64,000 nt of DNA, from contig NZ_SUKF01000001.1 in NCBI RefSeq assembly GCF_005047655.1, positions 608,745 to 672,744 on the forward strand. The letters run 5' to 3'. The translations under genes were made by a program, and so were the position numbers. This document shows, piece by piece, positions 30,426-38,247 of the stretch. Each line of letters begins with the position of its first letter. Position 1 is the stretch's first letter. This DNA is from Sinimarinibacterium arenosum. Its GTDB lineage: Bacteria > Pseudomonadota > Gammaproteobacteria > Nevskiales > Nevskiaceae. Below the pieces are notes generated by a model, which made no database searches, was not told the DNA's origin, and saw nothing but the letters and a program-made list of their open reading frames with translations.

Positions 30426-31216
30426 TGCTGAGGCTTCGACGTGCACTGGTTCTATTGACGCTGATCCCGATGCTCGCCGCTGCAGACGGTTCCGCGCAGA
30501 CTGAAGTCCGGGCGTTCTACGGCTATGCCTATGACCTGCAGAGTGGCCGCTATCTGTATACCGAGGTACATCGCCAGCGCATCGAGGGCGATCAGTGGGT
30601 CGGGGGAACGATCAGTTATTACGCACCCGATGGCAGCTCGCTGGGCATCAAGCGGCTCGACTTCAGTGGTGATACGTTCGTTCCGGTCTATCGGATGGCA
30701 TTGCAGCGCCCAATGTATGTCGAGGCGATCACCGACAACGGCAGCATGATCCAGATGCAGCGGCGAGTCGGCGCCGGCGGAAAGCTGGAGCAGAAGCCGC
30801 TCGAGCAAGGTGCGGACATGACGGCTGATTCCGGGTTTCACAGCTACCTGCTTGCGCACTTCGGTGATTTGATGCGCGGCGAGACAGTGCATTTCCGCAT
30901 GGTGGTCGCCGGCAGTCTGGATGCGTTCAAGTTCCGCGCGCGCCGGATTGACGACACTCGCTTCGAGGGTCGCGACGCTGTCCGCTTCAAGGTCGAGCTC
31001 GACTCCCTGTTCCGGCTGCTGATTGATCCACTGGAGCTGACTTACGATCCGCAGACACGGGATCTGCTGGAATATCGCGGCATTTCGAATCTGCGTGATC
31101 CTGCGACAGGCGAGGCCTATGTGGCGCGCATCGCGTACTATTCAAAGCCTCCCAAAGAAGTGGCGCAACTGCCGCCGCTGGAGCTTGAGTGCGAAACCTC
31201 CTCAGCTGTTTGTTGA
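30425..31216 (+). CDS. DUF3108 family exported protein
   Basis: The 263-residue product begins with a signal peptide (LRRALVLLTLIPMLAAADG). The rest is predicted beta-rich, with FRMVVAGSLDAFKFRARRID and the C-terminal LELTYDPQTRDLLEYRGISN typical of DUF3108-like envelope proteins. Function is unknown. The ATG at 30425 overlaps the methyltransferase stop by one base, so the two are translationally coupled. The next gene starts inside its 3' end by 28 nt. Confidence 0.75.
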   Translation: MLRLRRALVLLTLIPMLAAADGSAQTEVRAFYGYAYDLQSGRYLYTEVHRQRIEGDQWVGGTISYYAPDGSSLGIKRLDFSGDTFVPVYRMALQRPMYVEAITDNGSMIQMQRRVGAGGKLEQKPLEQGADMTADSGFHSYLLAHFGDLMRGETVHFRMVVAGSLDAFKFRARRIDDTRFEGRDAVRFKVELDSLFRLLIDPLELTYDPQTRDLLEYRGISNLRDPATGEAYVARIAYYSKPPKEVAQLPPLELECETSSAVC

Positions 31217-32508
31217 TGACCCTTGCCGTTGTCACACAGGGTGCTGCTGCGGCCGGCACCTCATCTGCGGCTGATCCGTTGCAGGCGGCACTGGCCCGTG
31301 CGGGTGTGCAGGGTTCGGCGGTCATCGTCGATTTCCATGCCCCATGGTGCTATTCCTGCTATTACATGGCCAGCCATGTATTGACCGGCCCTGAATGGAC
31401 TGCGGTCGGCAAACGTGCGGTGGTTATTGAAGCCGATGCCGATGCGCCGGACGGCGCTGCATTGATGGCGCGGTGGGATATCAAGGCGCTGCCGGCATAT
31501 CTGGTGTTGGATGCTCAGGGCGGCGAAATCGGACGCATCCTCGGCGAGCAGACCCGCGCAGATTTCTATTCGACGCTGAAGGCGTTGCTGGATCATGGCG
31601 ACAGCGTCGATGCGCTGAAGCTTGCAGCGCGTCGCGGCGATGCAGCCGCGCCTGCCGCCGCGCACAAGGTGCTCGCGGCCTTTCTGGCCCGGCAGGATGC
31701 CGATGGTGGGCTGGACTGGTATGCGGAGCTGACACCGGAACTGCGTGCAAAGCTGGACCAGGATCCGGGTGTGCGCCTGACCCTGGCCCGGCTCAAGCTG
31801 ATCCAGGATGCCGCAGCCAAGGACACGTGGGCCTGTCTGGCTGACGGCTCCGAGGTGTTGGCAGGCGATCTCGGTTGTGAACGCCCGTATGAGTTGCAGC
31901 GCTACCTGGCGTGCGCCGGTGAGCAGTCCGACTCACGCGATCTGCTGCGGAACCAGCGAGCGGCGATGTCGCAGCTGGTTGAATCCGGGGTGTTCGGGGC
32001 GAAAGCCTGTGCCGATCAGCGCTCGATCGTGTTGACCGCGGTCGATCTGTATCAGGCCATTGGAGATACCGGCGCGGCCGACGCATTGCTCAAACGGGCT
32101 ATTGACCAGGCGCGTCGCAGCGTTGGCGAGAACCTGGCGTCTGACCGCAATCTGGCTGACAACCTGCGGGTCTATCTGGAACGCTACGGCAGCGTTGATG
32201 AACTCGATGCGCTGATGGTCGAGCTGATCAAGGCCTATCCCGATGACTACGTCTATCCGTTCCGCTACGGCCGCAGTCTGCTGGCGCGCGGCGCTGCCGA
32301 AGCCGCGTTGCCGTATCTGGAACGCGCGGCAAAGCAGGCGTACGGGATCAATCGCCTCAAGGTCGCCGAGCAACGGGTGCAGGCATTACAGCAGCTGGGG
32401 CGTGATCGCGACGCGCGAAAAGTTGTGGCGCAGACCCTGAAGGCCAATGGTCCCTGGTTCGAGGCCGAGGCTGCGGCGCTCAAGGCTTTGCTCGACCCCA
32501 AAGGGTAG
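31189..32508 (+). CDS. Exported thioredoxin-fold protein with C-terminal helical (TPR-like) region
   Basis: The 439-residue protein is read from the GTG at 31189, which gives a proper signal peptide (MRNLLSCLLMTLAVV...AAA) and has GGAG 5 nt upstream. An ATG at 31216, overlapping the previous stop, would lose the basic n-region. After residue 40 comes a thioredoxin fold with DFHAPWCYSC (C54-C57) and the cis-proline segment KALPAYLVLD. Residues about 130-439 are helical and resemble tetratricopeptide repeats (YPFRYGRSLLARGAAEAAL...). It is probably a periplasmic thiol-disulphide protein, and it is coupled with DUF3108. Confidence 0.78.
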   Translation: MRNLLSCLLMTLAVVTQGAAAAGTSSAADPLQAALARAGVQGSAVIVDFHAPWCYSCYYMASHVLTGPEWTAVGKRAVVIEADADAPDGAALMARWDIKALPAYLVLDAQGGEIGRILGEQTRADFYSTLKALLDHGDSVDALKLAARRGDAAAPAAAHKVLAAFLARQDADGGLDWYAELTPELRAKLDQDPGVRLTLARLKLIQDAAAKDTWACLADGSEVLAGDLGCERPYELQRYLACAGEQSDSRDLLRNQRAAMSQLVESGVFGAKACADQRSIVLTAVDLYQAIGDTGAADALLKRAIDQARRSVGENLASDRNLADNLRVYLERYGSVDELDALMVELIKAYPDDYVYPFRYGRSLLARGAAEAALPYLERAAKQAYGINRLKVAEQRVQALQQLGRDRDARKVVAQTLKANGPWFEAEAAALKALLDPKG

Positions 32509-32547
32509 GGCGTGTGCGACCGAATCGCGGAGTCGTCGCGGAAGCGG

Positions 32548-32553
32548 TATAAA
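32548..32553 (+). promoter_or_regulatory. Candidate -10 element of purU
   Basis: TATAAA stands out in a GC-rich gap 30 bp before the purU ATG. No good -35 is found at 16-18 bp, so this is a weak call made on base composition and position. Confidence 0.3.
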
Positions 32554-32582
32554 GCGCGACCGCGAGGATTGATGTCGAGCCC

Positions 32583-33452
32583 ATGACTGTCGAAGTTGAT
32601 ACCACCGCACGTCTGCTGATTGCCTGTCCGGACCGCCCGGGCATCGTTGCCGCGGTCACGCGCTTTCTGTTCGATCACGGCGCCAACATCACCGAGCTGG
32701 ACCAGCATTCGACCGATCCCGAGGGCGGGCGCTTCTTCATGCGGCTGGAGTTCCAGACGCCACATCTGGACGTCCCGCGTGACGTGCTGCCGGCAGCGTT
32801 CGATCAGACGGTTGCCCAGGGTTTCGGCATGAACTGGCACGTCAGCTATGCGGTCGAGCGTCCGCGCATGGCCATTCTGGTGTCGCGACACGACCACGCC
32901 CTGATGGAATTGCTGTGGCGCTGGCAGCGCGGGGAGCTGGCGGTCGATATCCCGCTGGTGATCTCGAATCATGCGGATTTGCGCGATGCGGTCGAGCGCT
33001 TCGGCGTGCGCTTCGAGCACGTGCCGATCGATGCCGCCACACACGCGGATGCCGAGCAGCGGATGCTGGCATTGCTGGAATCGTCAGCGGATTTTCTGGT
33101 GCTGGCGCGCTACATGCGCATCCTGTCACCGGCTTTTGTCGAGCGCTTTCCGAGCCGCATCATCAATATCCATCACTCGTTTCTGCCAGCGTTCGCCGGA
33201 GCGGATCCGTACCGCCAGGCCTATGATCGCGGCGTCAAGCTGATCGGGGCGACGGCGCACTACGTCACCGCGGATCTGGACCAGGGACCGATCATCGAGC
33301 AGGACACGGCGCGTGTGTCCCACCGTCGTGAAGTCCCGGACTTGCGCGAGTTGGGGCGCGATCTCGAACGTCAGGTGCTGGCGCGAGCGGTGCGTTGGCA
33401 CGTCGAGGATCGCATCATCGTCAACGGCAACAAGACGATCGTGTTCACCTAG
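32583..33452 (+). CDS. purU: Formyltetrahydrofolate deformylase
   Basis: PurU hydrolyses 10-formyl-THF to formate and THF, balancing one-carbon and purine pools. The 289-residue protein has an N-terminal ACT domain ([18 protein letters not shown]), which usually senses methionine or glycine, and a formyltransferase-like domain with [17 protein letters not shown] and [19 protein letters not shown] containing the catalytic Asn, His and Asp. Length and motifs are standard. The ATG at 32583 is the natural start. Confidence 0.97.
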   Translation: MTVEVDTTARLLIACPDRPGIVAAVTRFLFDHGANITELDQHSTDPEGGRFFMRLEFQTPHLDVPRDVLPAAFDQTVAQGFGMNWHVSYAVERPRMAILVSRHDHALMELLWRWQRGELAVDIPLVISNHADLRDAVERFGVRFEHVPIDAATHADAEQRMLALLESSADFLVLARYMRILSPAFVERFPSRIINIHHSFLPAFAGADPYRQAYDRGVKLIGATAHYVTADLDQGPIIEQDTARVSHRREVPDLRELGRDLERQVLARAVRWHVEDRIIVNGNKTIVFT

Positions 33453-33508
33453 GCGTTGCGGACATGAAAGTGCGGCCTGGGAGGCGGCATTTTGCTTCGA
33501 CTTCTGGG

Positions 33509-33561
33509 CGGGGCACCAACCCCGTCCGTTCACCCAGCAAGGATGGCCACAGGCCATCCTT
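33509..33561. terminator. Paired inverted repeats between convergent purU and acyl-CoA synthetase genes
   Basis: Two hairpins lie in the 121-bp convergent gap. CGGGG/CCCCG (33509-33513 and 33520-33524) is flanked by CTGGG (33504-33508) and CCCAG (33533-33537). A perfect 10-bp stem AAGGATGGCC/GGCCATCCTT (33539-33548 and 33552-33561) has a 3-nt loop. There is no clear T run on either strand, so they may be a bidirectional terminator or a REP-like extragenic element. Confidence 0.5.
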
Positions 33562-33573
33562 GAAATCCCGGGC

Positions 33574-35223
33574 TCACTCCCAGACGACCTTGGTCTTGTA
33601 GTCGTTGGCGTGCTGTTCCAGCAGCGCGGTGAATTTCTTCTCGACTTCGTTGCGCTTGACCTTCATCGTTGGCGTCATGATGCCGTTGTCGATCGACCAC
33701 GGCTCACGTGCCACGATGACCTTGGCGATCTGCTCGTGTGGCTCCAGCGATGCGTTGACGGCATCCATGTCGGCCTTCAGTTCGGCTTCGATTGCTTCAC
33801 GCGGCTTGGTCATGCCGCCCGCAGACAGCGTGACCACCATGATTGGCTGCTTCAGGCCTGCGCCGACGAAGCACAGCTGATCGATATCGGTATTGCGCGA
33901 CAGCGCGCCTTCGATCGGTGCCGGTGCGACATATTTGCCCTTCAGGGTCTTGAAGATGTCCTTGGTGCGGCCCGTGATGTACAGATAGCCGTCTTCGTCG
34001 ATGCGGCCCTTGTCGCCGGTGCGCAGCCAGCTGTCGGCGGTGAACAGCTCGGCGGTTTTCTCCGGGTCCTTGTAGTAACCGGGTGTCACTGCCGGGTGCT
34101 TGTACTGGATCTCGCCGTCGTCGGCGATCCGCATGTCCGCGCCCGGCATCGCGCGACCGACGGAACCGATGCGATTGGCGCCGGGCAGGTTCGCCGTCGC
34201 GTAGATATTGTTTTCGGTCATGCCGTAGCCCTGCAGCACGGTGATGCCGACTTTCTCGAACCACTGCATCAGCGGAATCGGCATTGGTGCGGCGCCGACG
34301 AACAGGTAGCGTGCGTTCTGCAGGCCGGCACCCTGGCGGATCTTCTTCTTGACGTAGGTCGACAGCACCGGAATCCTCAGCAGGCGGTCGAGCTTGGCCT
34401 GCGGCATCTTCTTCAGAATGCCGGCTTGAATGCGGTTGTAGACCAGCGGGACGCCGAAAAAGCGTGTCGGTGCGACTTCCTTGAGCTGTTCTGCGAGCTT
34501 GTCGAGGTTTTCGAGGAAGAACACCTCGGCGCCCAGATACAGCGAGGCCAGCTCCAGTGCGCCGCGTTCGAAGGCGTGTGCCAGCGGAAGATACGAGAAG
34601 AAGCGCTCCTGGCCTTGCGCCGGCATGGTCTTGAGGAGCCCTTGGGTCGCGAACATCATATTCGCGCCGGTGATCATCACGCCTTTGGGGTGGCCGGTGG
34701 TGCCGGAGGTGTAGATCAGTGTGTGCAGCGAGTCCGGGTCCGGCGCCTGGTAGCCGGCAAACGGCTCGCTGGCGCGCACCAGATCGTCCCATTGCTTGTC
34801 GCATCCGGGGACATCCGCGTACGGGAAGCCAATCGTGGTGATGCCTTGGGGCAACGCGCCCATGAATTCATCGACGTCGGGCATCGGTCCGACAAACAAT
34901 GCCTTGGTTTCGCTGTGCTCGAGAATGTAGCGCACGGCGTCCGCCGCCTGCTTCGGGTACAGCCCGACACTGACATAGCCGGCCATGGCAATCGCCAGAT
35001 CGGCCATGAACCAGTGCGCGGTATTGCGTCCGGAGATCGCGATGCGTGCGCCATCCGGCAGGCCCAATTGTCGCAGTGCCGTGGCCATCGAGCGCACCTG
35101 CGCGTCGCATTCCGCCCAGCTGTACTTCTTCCAGACCCCATCTACCGGTTGATGCAGCCAGGTTTGGTTGGGACGTTCCTGCGCCCAGTGCAGCAACATT
35201 TCAACCGGATTCTTAAGCGACAT
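33574..35223 (-). CDS. AMP-dependent long-chain acyl-CoA synthetase
   Basis: The enzyme activates carboxylic acids, most likely fatty acids, to acyl-CoA through an acyl-adenylate. The 549-residue protein has the AMP-binding P-loop YTSGTTGHPKGVM, the adenine motif QGYGMTEN, the hinge segment WLRTGDKGRID and GRTKDIFKTLKGKYVAP near the C-terminus. The start MSLKNPVEM at 35223 has a G-rich ribosome site; a start 10 codons further up is possible. It diverges from the propeller/oxidoreductase pair and fits functionally with the beta-oxidation operon 8 kb away. Chain-length preference cannot be read from the sequence. Confidence 0.88.
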   Translation of the reverse strand: MSLKNPVEMLLHWAQERPNQTWLHQPVDGVWKKYSWAECDAQVRSMATALRQLGLPDGARIAISGRNTAHWFMADLAIAMAGYVSVGLYPKQAADAVRYILEHSETKALFVGPMPDVDEFMGALPQGITTIGFPYADVPGCDKQWDDLVRASEPFAGYQAPDPDSLHTLIYTSGTTGHPKGVMITGANMMFATQGLLKTMPAQGQERFFSYLPLAHAFERGALELASLYLGAEVFFLENLDKLAEQLKEVAPTRFFGVPLVYNRIQAGILKKMPQAKLDRLLRIPVLSTYVKKKIRQGAGLQNARYLFVGAAPMPIPLMQWFEKVGITVLQGYGMTENNIYATANLPGANRIGSVGRAMPGADMRIADDGEIQYKHPAVTPGYYKDPEKTAELFTADSWLRTGDKGRIDEDGYLYITGRTKDIFKTLKGKYVAPAPIEGALSRNTDIDQLCFVGAGLKQPIMVVTLSAGGMTKPREAIEAELKADMDAVNASLEPHEQIAKVIVAREPWSIDNGIMTPTMKVKRNEVEKKFTALLEQHANDYKTKVVWE

Positions 35224-35443
35224 GCATGCCCCCGTTACGATTGGATCTGGCAAAAAAAAGCGCGCTGCGTCGTCTCCCCCAGACGTCGCACCGGTGTCGT
35301 GGGCCGGGCATCATGTGCCGGTCGCGACAGGGCTGGCATTATAAGTGGGAAAGCAGGGGGCCGCTGCGACTGTGGATGCCATGTGACGGTCTTGCGCCGA
35401 GTCCCGGTCGATGCCGGAATCTATATATATAAGGAGTGGGCGG

Positions 35444-36523
35444 ATGCGATTGTTGGGGTTTCTGGCGTTGGTGTTAATTGCAATGGTGGCCTATCTGCTG
35501 CTGTGGCCGGCGCGGATTGCCCCGCAGGCGTGGACACCGTCGGTGCTGCCGAGTGGTCCGACCTATGCGTATAACGAGGCGCTCAAGCCGATGCAGCGGC
35601 TGGCTGGGGGCGTCGGCCGCGGACCAGAGGGGATCGCCATAGACGCCGCAGGGCGCATTTACGCGGGCTACGATGACGGCCGCGTGATGATGTTCAACCG
35701 GGATGGCAGCGGTGGGCTGGAGCTGGCGAACACCGGGGGGCGTCCGCTCGGAATCGGGTTCGGGCCGCGCGGCGGCGTATTGGTGGCGGACGCGGTCAAA
35801 GGACTATTGCAGATCAGCGCCAAGGGCAATCAGCACATTCTTTCGACAGAGTCTGATGGCGTGCCGTTCCGCTTCGTCGACGACGTCGACGCGCAGCGTA
35901 ACGGACACAAGGTTTTCTTCAGCGATGCTTCGTCGCGCTTCGGCGTGCATGAGGTCATGGATGACGTGCTCGAGCACGGCGCCAACGGTCGCTTGCTGCA
36001 ATACGATTTCGATACGGGGCAGACGACCACCCTGCTGAAGGATCTGTACTTCGCAAATGGAGTCGCGGTCGGCCCGGATGATGCCTACGTGCTGGTCAAT
36101 GAGACCTCGGCTTACCGCGTCCGCCGCTACTGGCTCAAGGGCGACAAGGCGGGAACCTCGGACATCTTCATCGACAATCTGCCCGGCTTTCCGGACAACA
36201 TCAATTTTGACGGACACGATCGCTTCTGGCTGGCAATCTACGCGCCGCGCACCGCGATGCTGGATGAGCTGCTGCCGCGTCCGGCGCTGCGCAAAATTGT
36301 GTCGCGCTTGCCCAAGGCGTTGCAGCCGGGGCCGGTGATGCACGGCTGGGCCCTGGCGCTGGATCTCGATGGCAAGGTTGTCGCCAACCTGCAGGACGCC
36401 AGCGACGGCGCGTATGCGCCGATCACCAGCGTCGAGGCATTTGGCGATGCGCTGTACTTCGGCAGCCTGACCGCGACGGCGATCGGTCGCCTCGGCTGGC
36501 CGCTGGCGGACGTTCCGCGCTGA
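35444..36523 (+). CDS. SMP-30/strictosidine-synthase-like beta-propeller protein
   Basis: The 359-residue protein has one N-terminal membrane segment (MRLLGFLALVLIAMVAYLLLW) and then a six-bladed propeller-type sequence with GPEGIAIDAAGRIYAGYDDG, FVDDVDAQRNGHKVFFSDAS and FPDNINFDGHDRFWLAI. This matches the strictosidine synthase-like/APMAP group, whose members are mostly lactonase- or arylesterase-like hydrolases. Real strictosidine synthesis is not implied. The ATG at 35444 has AAGGAG 7 nt upstream. Its stop overlaps the ATG of the next gene by one base, so the two are coupled. Confidence 0.85.
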   Translation: MRLLGFLALVLIAMVAYLLLWPARIAPQAWTPSVLPSGPTYAYNEALKPMQRLAGGVGRGPEGIAIDAAGRIYAGYDDGRVMMFNRDGSGGLELANTGGRPLGIGFGPRGGVLVADAVKGLLQISAKGNQHILSTESDGVPFRFVDDVDAQRNGHKVFFSDASSRFGVHEVMDDVLEHGANGRLLQYDFDTGQTTTLLKDLYFANGVAVGPDDAYVLVNETSAYRVRRYWLKGDKAGTSDIFIDNLPGFPDNINFDGHDRFWLAIYAPRTAMLDELLPRPALRKIVSRLPKALQPGPVMHGWALALDLDGKVVANLQDASDGAYAPITSVEAFGDALYFGSLTATAIGRLGWPLADVPR

Positions 36524-38154
36524 TGCCGCAGCGGCCCGAGGACTACGACTGCATCATTGTCGGGGCCGGGCACAATGGTCTGGTCTGCGCCGCCTATCTG
36601 GCTCGTGCTGGCCGCAAGGTGCTGGTGCTGGAGCGCAGCGATGTGGTTGGCGGCGCTGCGATCACTGAAGCCATTGCGCCGGGCTACCGGGCATCAACCG
36701 CGTCGTACCTGATCTCGCTACTGCAGCCAGCGATCGAGCGCGAGCTGCAGCTGGCCCGTTACGGCTATCGTGTGCTGGGGCGCAATCCGTCGTCGTTCAC
36801 GCCGTTGCCGGGGGCGGGTGACGGGTATCTGTTGCTGGGACCGGACGCTGAACTGAATCAACGGGAAATCAGCAAGTTTTCGGCCGCCGATGCGGCGGCG
36901 TACCCGCGCTACGAGGCGTGGCTGACGCGCATCGCAGAGGCGCTGGAGACGGTGCTCGACGACGTGCCGCCGGATTTGCTGCCACTGCCCGCGGATTTTC
37001 GTCAGCGCAGCCTGTCGCAACGCTGGGCCAACCTGCGTCGTGGCTGGCGCTTTCATCGTGCATTGAAGCGGCTGGGCGCAGACCTGCCGTCGGCGCTGGA
37101 ACTGCTCAGTGGACCCGCACGGCCGATTCTGGACCGCTGGTTCGAGTCCGACGTGCTGAAGGCGACCTTGGCGACGGACGCCATCATCGGCGCGATGGCG
37201 CCGCCTTCGGCTGCAGGGACCGGCTATGTGCTGCTGCACCATGTCATGGGTACGGCGGGTGGGGCGCGTGGGGTCTGGGGCTATGTTGAGGGCGGCATGG
37301 GCGCACTGACCGCGGCAGTGCGCCAGGCGGCGGAAGATGCTGGAGCCCGAATCCGGACAGGCTGTGCGGTGGTCGGTATCGAGACCGAGGGCGGGCGCGC
37401 AACGGGCGTGCGGCTGGCTTCGGGTGAGCGCATTGGCGCTGCGCAGATCGCGTCCAATGCGACACCGGAGGTGACATTCACGCAGCTGCTCGATCGGGCG
37501 GTGCTGCCGCCGGCCTTTTGCGAGGCGGTTGCGCGAATCGACTATTCCAGTGCATCGATGAAGATCAATCTGGCGCTCAGCGAACTGCCGGATTTCCGCT
37601 GCTGCCCCGGGAAGGATGCGGTCGGCCCGCAGCATCGAGGCACGATCCATATCAGCCCGACCCTGGAATACATCGAGACCGCGTATGAGGACGCGCGCCG
37701 TGGTCTGCCGTCACGTCATCCGGTGATCGAGTTGACGATCCCGACCTCGGTCGACACCACACTGGCACCGCCAGGGCATCACATCGTGCAGATGTTTGTT
37801 CAGTACGCACCCTACAAGCTGGCCGGTGCTGACTGGGACGAGATCAAGGACGCATTCGCCGATCGCTGCATCGATGCGGTCGACGCCTATGCGCCGAACT
37901 TCCGTGATGCAGTGCTGCATCGGCAGGTGCTGTCGCCTCTGGATCTGGAACGTCGCTTTGCCCTCACGGGTGGCAACATCTTCCACGGCGCCATGCCCCT
38001 GCATCAGCTGTTCGGCTTCCGTCCGGTGCCCGGCTGGAGCGACTATCGCACGCCGGTCGCCGGCGTGTACTTCTGTGGCGCCGGCGCGCACCCGGGTGGC
38101 GGCGTCAGTGGAATCCCGGGCCGCAATGCTGCTGGGATAATGCTTCAAGACTGA
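36523..38154 (+). CDS. FAD-dependent oxidoreductase, PYROXD2/CrtI-like
   Basis: The 543-residue protein begins with a dinucleotide-binding motif CIIVGAGHNGLVCAAYLARAG and VLVLERSDVVGGAA, and ends with a second FAD-contact region VYFCGAGAHPGGGVSGIPG. This places it in the phytoene-desaturase-like superfamily, nearest to PYROXD2-type proteins. No crtB or crtE is nearby, so carotenoid desaturation is unlikely. The substrate is unknown. It is translationally coupled (TGATG) to the upstream propeller protein, suggesting they work on the same compound or complex. Confidence 0.87.
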   Translation: MPQRPEDYDCIIVGAGHNGLVCAAYLARAGRKVLVLERSDVVGGAAITEAIAPGYRASTASYLISLLQPAIERELQLARYGYRVLGRNPSSFTPLPGAGDGYLLLGPDAELNQREISKFSAADAAAYPRYEAWLTRIAEALETVLDDVPPDLLPLPADFRQRSLSQRWANLRRGWRFHRALKRLGADLPSALELLSGPARPILDRWFESDVLKATLATDAIIGAMAPPSAAGTGYVLLHHVMGTAGGARGVWGYVEGGMGALTAAVRQAAEDAGARIRTGCAVVGIETEGGRATGVRLASGERIGAAQIASNATPEVTFTQLLDRAVLPPAFCEAVARIDYSSASMKINLALSELPDFRCCPGKDAVGPQHRGTIHISPTLEYIETAYEDARRGLPSRHPVIELTIPTSVDTTLAPPGHHIVQMFVQYAPYKLAGADWDEIKDAFADRCIDAVDAYAPNFRDAVLHRQVLSPLDLERRFALTGGNIFHGAMPLHQLFGFRPVPGWSDYRTPVAGVYFCGAGAHPGGGVSGIPGRNAAGIMLQD

Positions 38155-38247
38155 ATTCAATGGCTGCCGGGCTGCTCGTTTTCTGATAGGTCGAGTACAC
38201 TTCGCGAGATTAATCCGTTCAAATTGGGCGGTTCTGGAGGGGATTCC

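Noticed and set aside
33313-35574. 753-codon plus-strand ORF
   Set aside because: It lies antisense to the acyl-CoA synthetase gene and overlaps the end of purU. The translation has no recognisable domain and is explained by high-GC codon bias of the true gene.
29379-36523. Possible alkaloid pathway from coclaurine-methyltransferase-like and strictosidine-synthase-like genes
   Set aside because: The two lie about 5 kb apart in different transcription units, and both belong to broad families with mostly non-alkaloid members. No decarboxylase or aminotransferase of such a pathway is present.
36523-38154. Carotenoid desaturase (CrtI)
   Set aside because: The sequence is closer to PYROXD2-type proteins, and no phytoene synthase or other crt genes are nearby.
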